A stretch of 64,000 bases of DNA from Competibacter_A sp037045535. GTDB taxonomy: Bacteria; Pseudomonadota; Gammaproteobacteria; Competibacterales; Competibacteraceae. The stretch lies in NCBI GenBank assembly GCA_037045535.1, contig JBAOHI010000028.1, positions 1-64,000 on the forward strand, given 5' to 3'. The notes beneath the pieces are model-generated. The model had not been told where the DNA came from, searched no databases, and was given only the letters and a program-made list of their open reading frames with translations. Every line of letters begins with the position of its first letter. The first letter of the stretch is position 1. This document shows positions 10,601 through 18,453 of the stretch, in pieces. The position numbers and the translations under genes were made by a program.

Positions 10601-13205
10601 GATGCAGCCGAGCGAAATCCGGCCCGCTTCCCGCGCAGTAGAGGCCCGCCAAAGCGCGGCTGATCGCGGCCAGCTCGCATTTGCCCCGATACAGGGAGTG
10701 GAACAGGGCGACCGACCGACCGAGGTTATCGGCACAGTCCCGTATGGCGGCTGCCAGCACGGGATGGGGACCGACTTCCAGAAAAATGGTGCAACCATCC
10801 TCGACAGCCAAGTTGAAACAATCCTGGAAGTAGACCGGATTGCGGACGTTCAGCCACCAGTAATGGGCGTCGAGTTCCGGTCCCTTGGCCCTGGTCCCCG
10901 TGGCGGTCGCGTACAGTGCCACGGTCGCTTCGCAGGGGCGAAGAGTGGATAGCTGGTCTTGCCACTCGACTCGGATCTCGTCCATGACCGGACTGTGAAA
11001 GGGGATGTTGACCCGCAATGGCTTGCAGAAAACGCCCTCTTTGCTGAGGCGCTCGACGATTCGCGCGATCGCCTCGTTATCCCCGGCGAGAGTGATCGCG
11101 GTCGGCGAGTTGATGCCCGCCACGGAAACCCGTCCCTCGTACTCGGCCGCGAGCGACTCGGCCTCGGCGCGGCCGAGCCCCACCGCGACCAGGGTTCCCT
11201 TTCCGGCAGTTTGTTGCTGCAAGCGGCTGCGCTCGTAAATCACCCGGATCGCCTCGGCGAAGCTCAGCACCCCGGACTTCCAAAACGAACCTACTTCTCC
11301 CGTGCTGTGGCCGATGCAGGCGTCCGGCTCGATCCCCCAGGAACTCCACAGCTCGGACAACGCGTACTGGATGGCAAAATTGGCGGGCTGGGCAATTTGC
11401 GTTTCGTCCATCCGGTGATCCGTCTCGCCGCGCGACAGCTCCTCGATCAGCGACCAGTCGGCGTGCCGCGCCAGCTCCTCGGTACAGCGGTCGATGGCGG
11501 CCCGAAACACTGGTTGGGAGCGATATAGCTCTCGGCCCATGGCCCACCATTGAGGGCCGTTGCCGGTGTAGACAAAACAGAGTTTGTTCGGTCTGTCGAC
11601 GCGGGCACGACCTTTGAGCAGGCTTTCTTGCAGCTCGCCTTCGGCGAAAGCTCGCAATTGTCGGGAGAGATCGGCAAAGTCGCTGGCCGCCACCCCCATT
11701 CGAAATTCGTGGTGATCGCGCTTGCGCGCCACATTGAACGCGAAATCCTGGAAAGACACCGCCGTGGACGCGTGCTCGATCCAGCCGCAAACGCTCGCCG
11801 CTACCCGACCGAGTCCGTCTTCGCTGCGGGCCGAGAGCGGAATCATGATGAGATCGGTGCGGTCGCTGGCGATTTCGATCTCGGCGTCGGTGGCGCGCTC
11901 GACGGAAGCGTGCGCTTCCAGAACAACATGGGCGTTGGTGCCCCCGAAACCGAAGGAATTGACTCCTGCACAGGCCTTGCCGGGGTATTCCGGCCACGCT
12001 TCGAGGCGGGTGGGAACTCGCAGCTTCAAAGCCGGAAAATCGATCTTCGGGTTGGGTTCCACCAAGTGCAAATGCGGGGGGATTTGCCGATGCCAGAGCG
12101 CGAGGCTGGCCTTTATCAGGCCGGCGATTCCCGCCGCCGATTCCAGATGCCCCATGTTGGTTTTCACCGAACCCACGATGCAAGGCTGCTCGGCGGGACG
12201 GTTGCGCGAAAAGAACGCACCGAGCGCGTTGGCTTCGATAGGATCGCCTACTGGCGTGCCCGTGCCATGCGCTTCCACGTAATGAACGGTACCCGGATCG
12301 ATACCGGCTCGGCCGTAGACCTCTTCCAGTAGCCGGACCTGCTGCTCGCCGCTCGGCACGGTAATGCCCGGAGTGCGCCCGTCCTGATTGACGCCGCTGG
12401 CGCGGATCACGGCATAAATCCGGTCGCCATCCCGCTCGGCGTCGGACAGGCGTTTCAGAACGACCAATCCCGCACCTTCGCCCCGAGCGTAGCCATTGGC
12501 GGAAACGTCGAATGTCTTGCAGCGCCCGTCCGGGCACAGAAAGCCGCCTTTCGATTCTGCCAGGATGTAATGCGGCGTCGCGATCAGCATTACTCCACCG
12601 GCCAACGCTAGCTCGCACTCCTCAGCGAGCAAGCTGCGGCAGGCGTAATGGGTCGCCACCAGAGATGAGGAGCAGGCCGTGTCGATGGACAGGCTCGGCC
12701 CGCGAAAATCGAATGCATGGGAAAGACGATTGGAGCACATCGTCATCATGCTGCCCGTCGCGGTGTGTAGGCCGACACCGTCCAGATGGTTGCCACTGAA
12801 CTGCAAAATCTTGTAATCCAGAGTGAACGCCCCGACGAAGACCCCGACGTTTTTTCCCGCGTAGGCAGTGGGCGCCAAACCGCCATCTTCGAGCGCTTCC
12901 CAAGCTGTTTCCAACAACAAGCGCTGCTGAGGATCGAGATAGTCCGCCTCGCGGAGCGAGATGCCAAAAAACTCGTGATCGAACGAATCGATATCTTCGA
13001 TGAAACCGCCATGCATGACGTGCATACGCCCCGGCTTGCGCGGGTTCGGATCGTAAAATCGGCGAGGATTGCAGCGGTTCTCCGGCAAATCCGAGGTCAA
13101 ATCGCTGCCTTGACTGATCAGATTCCAATAGGCCATCGGACCATGCGCTCCGCCCGGAAAGCGGCAACCAATTCCCACAACAGCGATTGATTCTCTGGTA
13201 TGCAT
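7635..13205 (-). CDS. Type I polyketide synthase, KS-AT-DH-KR-ACP
   Basis: About 1856 residues from the ATG at 13205 (MHTRESIAVVGIG); an in-frame extension to 13262 is less convincing. The ketosynthase has Cys178 in DTACSSS, His313 in EAHGTGT and His353 in NMGHLE. The acyltransferase has GHSTGE with Ser634; its specificity motif reads IPFHS, not HAFHS or YASHS, so the substrate is uncertain. The dehydratase keeps the histidine in LPDHVIQHN and the aspartate in VMLDAAFQ, although the usual glycine of HxxxGxxxxP is a histidine. The ketoreductase has TGAFGALG, the FSSVAS serine, Tyr and Asn in GQANYAAGN, and an aspartate in the GVVADS loop. The ACP has GVDSML. No enoylreductase, loading or release domain is present. 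It is the first gene of the operon. Confidence 0.93.
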   Translation of the reverse strand: MHTRESIAVVGIGCRFPGGAHGPMAYWNLISQGSDLTSDLPENRCNPRRFYDPNPRKPGRMHVMHGGFIEDIDSFDHEFFGISLREADYLDPQQRLLLETAWEALEDGGLAPTAYAGKNVGVFVGAFTLDYKILQFSGNHLDGVGLHTATGSMMTMCSNRLSHAFDFRGPSLSIDTACSSSLVATHYACRSLLAEECELALAGGVMLIATPHYILAESKGGFLCPDGRCKTFDVSANGYARGEGAGLVVLKRLSDAERDGDRIYAVIRASGVNQDGRTPGITVPSGEQQVRLLEEVYGRAGIDPGTVHYVEAHGTGTPVGDPIEANALGAFFSRNRPAEQPCIVGSVKTNMGHLESAAGIAGLIKASLALWHRQIPPHLHLVEPNPKIDFPALKLRVPTRLEAWPEYPGKACAGVNSFGFGGTNAHVVLEAHASVERATDAEIEIASDRTDLIMIPLSARSEDGLGRVAASVCGWIEHASTAVSFQDFAFNVARKRDHHEFRMGVAASDFADLSRQLRAFAEGELQESLLKGRARVDRPNKLCFVYTGNGPQWWAMGRELYRSQPVFRAAIDRCTEELARHADWSLIEELSRGETDHRMDETQIAQPANFAIQYALSELWSSWGIEPDACIGHSTGEVGSFWKSGVLSFAEAIRVIYERSRLQQQTAGKGTLVAVGLGRAEAESLAAEYEGRVSVAGINSPTAITLAGDNEAIARIVERLSKEGVFCKPLRVNIPFHSPVMDEIRVEWQDQLSTLRPCEATVALYATATGTRAKGPELDAHYWWLNVRNPVYFQDCFNLAVEDGCTIFLEVGPHPVLAAAIRDCADNLGRSVALFHSLYRGKCELAAISRALAGLYCAGSGPDFARLHPRGRHVDLPLYPFARERCWAEPHENRRFRVGKDDHPLLGRRLATATSIWETEINGYWNAFLPDHVIQHNVLFPAAGYLEQAAAAIKITTTGSHFALEHIAFHKALFLPKDEDPRVQVTLDARLGSFSITSLSRRESENATVHAEGRFRQLQPPGLSPRVSIERLRERFRGACSKASCYAELAGMGFEYGPQFRGIGEVYLGDLESLARLEAPADVAVSDPEWVFHPVMLDAAFQALIAIELTKPAAEGREVRLPVGIHRITFLNPASSPMWAHARIVARTDQDTIGDIAIYDAQGQLAANIEGFRARSVARSTPSVNSKSIESWLYQVDWEEQALAEPDVVDVIRETCLIFAPSTPEGTLLKARLKARGCEAILVRAGRHFEWNAQEATATLEASRKSDYLTLFEALDNAGKKLTRIVHLWSLDLSASDALTVESLDAEGTEMAFSALYLCQAMIEKSVSAKIWFVTRGAQFADPDAPVNVAQAPVWGIGRVFGHQEHVGQWGGLIDLDPRGSEREIAALAEEVLTSTQEDQVAFRGGDSMRKVMRVSRANHLYAAVPPQFRADGAYWVTGAFGALGERVTDWLVEHGATFLILSARSTVPPRERWGEIAPESPECARVRWVRRLEERGVRVLCPAVDCAEATQVEAFLAEYRAHDYPPVRGLFHCAGVVADSILVQMREQDLLKAYRPKVQGSWNLHHLLRAEPLEHFVLFSSVASLVTSTGQANYAAGNAFLDALAHRRRQLGLPGLSLNWGPWAIGMVEELDLIDHYRRRGMPPIHPDAGLAALEIALVQDRAELALAEADWPAVLQYYPRPPVAFAHLAREASDEVETSEVDPRQRIANATEEQRMDIAIDELGNLVVRVLRVRKSAIEPGIRLSDIGVDSMLATELRNRIELTLGASLTVVDLLGDSTIEQLALKLLDQIRAQESRATAAITFEELMRILQSDPDLTSQLLAETERTTPEEAAKALLDDPELAAQLFAQLQEP

Positions 13206-13665
13206 GGCGTTCTCAAAATGATATTGGCACAAGCTATATGCTGAAGTTGTAAAAAACATCACCCTTCAATTTGGGTCATATACGCGAGAAGCTGCACGCA
13301 ATCCGGCGATAAGCCGAATAATTGCAAGCAAATACGTTTAAAGGCGTATACTCCTATGGTTTATACTCGATGACATGATCGAAAATCAGCAATTTTTTCT
13401 CTTTTTAGCGCCACCTCGCTGAGAGTACACAAGAATTGCTCACGTCGCTGCAAGCCACGTAAACTTATTACAGGCTATAAGCTGTTTGTTTATTTTAATT
13501 GATGATTTTTTTGCATTATTCTTATTCTTCCATTACATATTGAATTAATACGACTATATAAAAGATTTACATAGTTTAAATAAATTAATTAATATCATAA
13601 ACATATATAAAAAACGCTGTTATTAACCCGGCAATTATTTAGATGATATTGCTATAATCCACGGT
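13206..13665. other. AT-rich upstream region of the polyketide operon
   Basis: About 460 bases of strongly AT-rich DNA (for example the stretch 13490-13640) separating the synthase start from the first transposase remnant. It presumably contains the operon promoter on the minus strand, but I could not pick a -10/-35 pair with confidence. No protein-like reading frame was seen. The sudden drop in GC compared with the synthase genes suggests an insertion-prone or foreign segment. Confidence 0.5.
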
Positions 13666-13833
13666 ATGAAAAAGATCGATGCGCGGAGTTTATCGTCGGA
13701 AGCGCAAGAGGAACGTCGCTATCAAGCGTTGCGATTGCGTGGAGAGTTGCAATTAACGTGGAAGGAGATTATGCGGGTAGTGGGGATACATATTGGCACG
13801 GTGATATGGCATAAGCGTCAACTTAAGAGATAA
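13666..13833 (+). pseudogene. IS630-family transposase, N-terminal fragment
   Basis: A 55-codon frame beginning MKKIDARSLSSEAQEERRYQ and ending with a helix-turn-helix (WKEIMRVVGIHIGTVIWHKR). This is the start of an IS630-type transposase, which should be about 340 residues with a DDE domain; nothing of that domain follows. A TATAAT-like box (13653-13658) sits just upstream. It is a truncated remnant. Confidence 0.7.
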
Positions 13834-13938
13834 GGTATTGAAGGGTCTTTAAAAGAAAGGCAGGCTCAAGGTTTCTAATACAAAATACCACTAAAATATG
13901 ACTTTAATTTTTCAGTTGGTAACTGATGTTACGCAGTA

Positions 13939-15188
13939 GGGCACCTCGAAAAACCGGACATGAAGCCGGCAAAATGGGCAAAGCAAGGTGCCTGAGGCGT
14001 GAGCCTCACAATATCTTTGGTTTGTGCCCCGGCCCGAAGGGTTCATCCCCGCCCGAGATCACCATCCCGGTCGTACCGGGATCGCACTTGGGCGTTAGAA
14101 AGCGACCACACCGTATGCCTTGAGAATGCACAGGCGACGTAGGTTGTAGACCGCTGCCTTCCCCGTGAGTTGGAAGGTCGCTCGATCCAGACCGATACAT
14201 CGTAGGAGTTTTCCGCCCATCTGCTCCATAGCGGCGAAGACGTGTTCGACCCGCGCCCGAACCCGGGCAATGCGGGTGTTGCGGCGCGCCTGGCAGGCGG
14301 ACAGCGGTTTGCCTTTCTTTGCCTTGCGCTGGATGTGTACTCGCCAACCCTGGGTCTTGAGGCGCCGCTCACGTTCACCATCAACATAGCCCTTGTCGCC
14401 ATAAAGATCACGGCCGGTATTCGCGTGATCCAGGACATCTTCCAGGTGCAGGGTGTCGTTCTCCGCAGCGGTGCTGACCTTGACCTGGCGGATCAGCTTG
14501 TAGCGTCGGTCGGCGCTGACCGAGACCTTGTAACCGAAGTAGGATTTGCCGTGCTTCTTCGTCCAGGTGGCCTCCATGTCCTTCTGCCGGCGCTGGGCCG
14601 GCTTCCAGTCCACCGGCATCGCCGACGCTTTCAGCAATTCCCGTTCTTTTTCCGTGACGTGCTGGCGAGGAACGGGAACCAGACTGGCGTCCACCATCTG
14701 CCCACCACGAGCAATATAACCCTGCTGGGCCAGTTGACGATGCACCGCCTCAAACAGCGCGTCTCCCGCCTTCGCCACCGTCAACCGCTCGCGGAAGGTC
14801 CAGAATGTGGTGCGATCGGGTATCTGACTACTGTGCCGCAGGCCCAGGAAACGCTGGAAGCTCAGTCGATCCAGCACTTGGTATTCCATCTGTTCGTCAC
14901 TCAGTCCATATAAATCCTGAAGAACCAGGGCACGTACCATCAACTCGGTGGGAAACGGTGGACGCCCCCCACGTGCCCGTCCGGGTCGTGGCGCTACCCG
15001 GTCCATCTCCGCCGCCAGCGCCTTGAAGTCAACCTGCTGCTCCATGACTTGCAGCACATCGCCCAGACGATCCAATTTGGCTTCCCGTTCCTGGGCGGCA
15101 AACAGGCTTTCTTTGATCATCGGATATCCGGGCTCTTGGCGGGGATCAACAACCCTATTTTCTCATAACAAGGTTTTTCGAGGTGCCC
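13939..15188 (-). mobile_element. IS5-family insertion sequence, copy 1
   Basis: A complete 1250-bp element bounded by a perfect 17-bp inverted repeat, GGGCACCTCGAAAAACC at the left and its complement at the right. The 4-bp target duplication AGTA flanks it (13935-13938 and 15189-15192), so this copy inserted by simple transposition. A second copy at 17204-18453 differs by one base that I can see (near 14059 versus 17324). It lies between an IS630 fragment and a decayed DDE transposase. Confidence 0.95.
14095..15120 (-). CDS. IS5-family transposase (copy 1)
   Basis: A 341-residue DDE transposase that fills the element. The N-terminal domain has the family pattern GGRPPFPTELMVRALVLQ and GLSDEQMEYQVLDRLSFQRF, followed by IPDRTTFWTFRERL. 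The first catalytic aspartate is in GQMVDASLV, the second in DLYGDKGYVD and the glutamate in ARVRARVEHVFA, the usual IS5 spacing. It should be intact and active. The encoded protein is identical to that of copy 2. Confidence 0.95.
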   Translation of the reverse strand: MIKESLFAAQEREAKLDRLGDVLQVMEQQVDFKALAAEMDRVAPRPGRARGGRPPFPTELMVRALVLQDLYGLSDEQMEYQVLDRLSFQRFLGLRHSSQIPDRTTFWTFRERLTVAKAGDALFEAVHRQLAQQGYIARGGQMVDASLVPVPRQHVTEKERELLKASAMPVDWKPAQRRQKDMEATWTKKHGKSYFGYKVSVSADRRYKLIRQVKVSTAAENDTLHLEDVLDHANTGRDLYGDKGYVDGERERRLKTQGWRVHIQRKAKKGKPLSACQARRNTRIARVRARVEHVFAAMEQMGGKLLRCIGLDRATFQLTGKAAVYNLRRLCILKAYGVVAF

Positions 15189-15195
15189 AGTAGCC

Positions 15196-15700
15196 CTAAT
15201 AGTAGGTCGTGGTGATAGCATCCCACCCGGCTTCCCACTTGCTACAGACCAGATACAAAATGCCGCTGCGGCCTTCCTTGTTTGTAAAGACTCGCCGGAC
15301 AAGCCACCAGCCCCTTCAGCCAGCCCGTGACGGCTTTTTGTTCTGGCCACTGTAGCGGGTCGAGCCCGGTGTAATGTCCGTTCTTCCGGTCGGCTTCACC
15401 CAAGGCCACCAGCCGATTGCCTTTCAGCGCCATGATGAAGTCCTTCTGCCGCGTTTGCTTGAGGTGTTCCATGTTTTCCGTGGAGGTGAACCCGATGTCG
15501 GCCAATATCCACGAGAATTTCAACCGGTTCTGGACGCAGGCATCCACCATCGCCCGCATCTGCTCATTTTAGGTGACTTGGCCACGCCGCTTTTCTTAAC
15601 GGGTCTTGATGTCGCAATAATGGATCGGCTTGCGCACCAGCTCGAAATCTCTCCCGCAGTCACCCACACCAACCGTTTGGGGCTAACCCGGGTTCGGCCC
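15196..15700 (-). pseudogene. Decayed DDE transposase (IS701-like)
   Basis: Reading upstream to downstream on the minus strand, a transposase can be followed across frames: FELVRKPIHYCDIKTR then two stop codons, MRAMVDACVQNRLKFSWILAD with ADIGFTSTENMEHLK and FIMALKGNRL, then a frameshift into VFTNKEGRSGILYLVCSKW and a stop at 15196-15198. The ADI(G/W)F.STENM pattern is typical of IS701-like DDE transposases. Two stops and one shift make it non-functional, and the N-terminal third is missing or unrecognisable. Confidence 0.65.
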
Positions 15701-16000
15701 TCACAGGGTGGGAAGCGCCCATTCCATCTGCCCTGCCCCCCATCCCTCCACAAACTCGACTGTAGGAGACCGCCTCATGCTCGGTTCCATTCCCTCGCAA
15801 CCGTCTCGACCGCAAACCGCCTGGATGTACGGGCTCGGCTGGCTCGTTCGCCCTGCTGTACGGCGCGCTACTGTTCGTCTACCTACCTAAGTACAGGACA
15901 AAAATTTCAAAGCCCACAAGAAATCTTGAAATTTGGGGTAGACCCAACAGTCGTGCCATAAACCGCCAAATCGATTTACCCCCCACAGGAGCGTTTCCTC

Positions 16001-16606
16001 TCACCGCCATAACCCCTCGAACCGACGGCCCACCACCCGGGTATAGCGGACCGTGTGTTTTGGGTCGCGATGGCCCAGGTAATCCTGGATCAGGCGGAGA
16101 TCGTAGCCCTTGTTCGCGAGATAAAAGCCACAGGAATGGCGCAGCATGTGCGGATGCACCGGCGGCAACTGGGCGCGCTCCGCGGCGGCGGCGATCAGAT
16201 AGTTCACCGACTGGCGGGTGAACGGTTGGCCCCGTTCCGACACGAACAACCAGGGCAGGGCATCGCCGCGCAGGGCGAGATAACGTTTGATGGCCCGCAG
16301 CTCATCGCCGGCGATCGGATGTTCCACGGCCAGGCCGTTCTTGAGGCGCCGTACCCATAGCCGGGCGCGATCGAGATCGACTTCATCGCGACGGAGGCCA
16401 ATAGCTTCGCTGACACGGAGACCGTGGCGAAACATCGTCAGTACCAGCAGGTAATCACGAATCCCATGCCGCCCCGCCTTGGCCGCTGTCAGCAAGGCGC
16501 CGAGTTCCTCCTCGCTCAGGAAATCCTTGCCACGCTCATGGGCATCTGTAGCCTCGCAGACATCTCTTTTTACACTTGGCCGGTTGAGAGGAGGGTTCTT
16601 GTCCAT
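16001..16606 (-). CDS. Tyrosine recombinase of the Tn3-family transposon (resolvase role)
   Basis: A 201-residue tyrosine recombinase, about the catalytic core plus a short N-terminus. Catalytic residues visible are Arg64 (GLRVSEAIGL), His153-x-x-Arg156 (HMLRHSC), His179 (LGHRD) and Tyr188 (RYTRV). It is divergent from tnpA with 100 bp between them, the arrangement used by Tn3-family members that resolve cointegrates with a tyrosine recombinase in place of a serine resolvase. It lacks a clear arm-binding domain. ATG at 16606 was taken with AAGGGA upstream. Confidence 0.88.
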   Translation of the reverse strand: MDKNPPLNRPSVKRDVCEATDAHERGKDFLSEEELGALLTAAKAGRHGIRDYLLVLTMFRHGLRVSEAIGLRRDEVDLDRARLWVRRLKNGLAVEHPIAGDELRAIKRYLALRGDALPWLFVSERGQPFTRQSVNYLIAAAAERAQLPPVHPHMLRHSCGFYLANKGYDLRLIQDYLGHRDPKHTVRYTRVVGRRFEGLWR

Positions 16607-16642
16607 CGGAATCCCTTGATTTACCTATCGCAAGGGTAGCCA

Positions 16643-16674
16643 ACTTTTTACAAGATACAGATTTTGTTAAAAGT
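16643..16674. promoter_or_regulatory. Putative core recombination site of the transposon
   Basis: Two 13-base arms, ACTTTTTACAAGA and TTTTGTTAAAAGT, face each other across a 6-base spacer TACAGA; 11 of 13 positions are complementary. A pair of 11-13 bp arms with a 6-8 bp spacer is the standard form of a tyrosine-recombinase crossover site. It lies in the only intergenic gap of the transposon, between the recombinase and tnpA, where resolution sites are normally found. It may also overlap the promoters of both genes. Confidence 0.6.
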
Positions 16675-17203
16675 CGGCCATTGCTCGCCGGCGCTGGAAC
16701 TCCGTTATGAAAAATGCGCCGCCCGATGCTATCCCCCCCGAAGAGTGGTGGCTAACACCCGCCGAACTGGATTTTGTTCGGGCCAGGCATCCAACCAATC
16801 GGTTGAGCTTTGCGTTGCTGCTGTTGTTCTTCCGTCAGCACTGCCGGTTCCCCCACCAACTGAGTGACATCAATCCAGTGAAGACGGAAGTTGTAGCCCG
16901 TCAGATCGGCCTTTCAGATGACGGTCCCCAAGCCATCGCGCTATCGCATCGGACTTTGGAGCGGTACCGGTCCGAAATCCGGGACTGGTTCGGGTTTCGC
17001 AAGGCCACGGTCGCCGACGCCGAGCAACTGCAAGCTTGGCTATGTGCGTATGTGGCGACCGTCGGCGCGAATTTGGAAGACCTGCAAACCGGCCTGGCGG
17101 CACGATGCCGGGAACTGCTGATCGAGCCGCCCTCGGAAGACCGCCAGAATCGCCTCGTGGGCACGGCGGTGCGCGCCCACGAAGAGCGTCTGTATGCCCA
17201 TCT

Positions 17204-18453
17204 GGGCACCTCGAAAAACCGGACATGAAGCCGGCAAAATGGGCAAAGCAAGGTGCCTGAGGCGTGAGCCTCACAATATCTTTGGTTTGTGCCCCGGCCC
17301 GAAGGGTTCATCCCCGCCCGAAATCACCATCCCGGTCGTACCGGGATCGCACTTGGGCGTTAGAAAGCGACCACACCGTATGCCTTGAGAATGCACAGGC
17401 GACGTAGGTTGTAGACCGCTGCCTTCCCCGTGAGTTGGAAGGTCGCTCGATCCAGACCGATACATCGTAGGAGTTTTCCGCCCATCTGCTCCATAGCGGC
17501 GAAGACGTGTTCGACCCGCGCCCGAACCCGGGCAATGCGGGTGTTGCGGCGCGCCTGGCAGGCGGACAGCGGTTTGCCTTTCTTTGCCTTGCGCTGGATG
17601 TGTACTCGCCAACCCTGGGTCTTGAGGCGCCGCTCACGTTCACCATCAACATAGCCCTTGTCGCCATAAAGATCACGGCCGGTATTCGCGTGATCCAGGA
17701 CATCTTCCAGGTGCAGGGTGTCGTTCTCCGCAGCGGTGCTGACCTTGACCTGGCGGATCAGCTTGTAGCGTCGGTCGGCGCTGACCGAGACCTTGTAACC
17801 GAAGTAGGATTTGCCGTGCTTCTTCGTCCAGGTGGCCTCCATGTCCTTCTGCCGGCGCTGGGCCGGCTTCCAGTCCACCGGCATCGCCGACGCTTTCAGC
17901 AATTCCCGTTCTTTTTCCGTGACGTGCTGGCGAGGAACGGGAACCAGACTGGCGTCCACCATCTGCCCACCACGAGCAATATAACCCTGCTGGGCCAGTT
18001 GACGATGCACCGCCTCAAACAGCGCGTCTCCCGCCTTCGCCACCGTCAACCGCTCGCGGAAGGTCCAGAATGTGGTGCGATCGGGTATCTGACTACTGTG
18101 CCGCAGGCCCAGGAAACGCTGGAAGCTCAGTCGATCCAGCACTTGGTATTCCATCTGTTCGTCACTCAGTCCATATAAATCCTGAAGAACCAGGGCACGT
18201 ACCATCAACTCGGTGGGAAACGGTGGACGCCCCCCACGTGCCCGTCCGGGTCGTGGCGCTACCCGGTCCATCTCCGCCGCCAGCGCCTTGAAGTCAACCT
18301 GCTGCTCCATGACTTGCAGCACATCGCCCAGACGATCCAATTTGGCTTCCCGTTCCTGGGCGGCAAACAGGCTTTCTTTGATCATCGGATATCCGGGCTC
18401 TTGGCGGGGATCAACAACCCTATTTTCTCATAACAAGGTTTTTCGAGGTGCCC
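17204..18453 (-). mobile_element. IS5-family insertion sequence, copy 2 (inside tnpA)
   Basis: Same 1250-bp element and 17-bp inverted repeats as copy 1, with one base difference near 17324. The flanking tetranucleotides differ (ATCT left, ACAA right), so there is no target duplication. Together with the missing centre of tnpA this points to an IS-adjacent deletion or recombination between two copies after insertion. Confidence 0.95.
17360..18385 (-). CDS. IS5-family transposase (copy 2)
   Basis: A 341-residue DDE transposase with the same protein sequence as copy 1 (catalytic context GQMVDASLV, DLYGDKGYVD, RARVEHVF). It looks intact, so the element can probably still move even though its surroundings are dead. 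Identity with copy 1 implies a recent event or gene conversion. Confidence 0.95.
   Translation of the reverse strand: MIKESLFAAQEREAKLDRLGDVLQVMEQQVDFKALAAEMDRVAPRPGRARGGRPPFPTELMVRALVLQDLYGLSDEQMEYQVLDRLSFQRFLGLRHSSQIPDRTTFWTFRERLTVAKAGDALFEAVHRQLAQQGYIARGGQMVDASLVPVPRQHVTEKERELLKASAMPVDWKPAQRRQKDMEATWTKKHGKSYFGYKVSVSADRRYKLIRQVKVSTAAENDTLHLEDVLDHANTGRDLYGDKGYVDGERERRLKTQGWRVHIQRKAKKGKPLSACQARRNTRIARVRARVEHVFAAMEQMGGKLLRCIGLDRATFQLTGKAAVYNLRRLCILKAYGVVAF

Noticed and set aside
13925..13940. Similarity of GATGTTACGCAG to integron-linked sequence
   Set aside because: Only about 12 bases match, there is no integrase or attC site nearby, and the stretch is cut by an IS.
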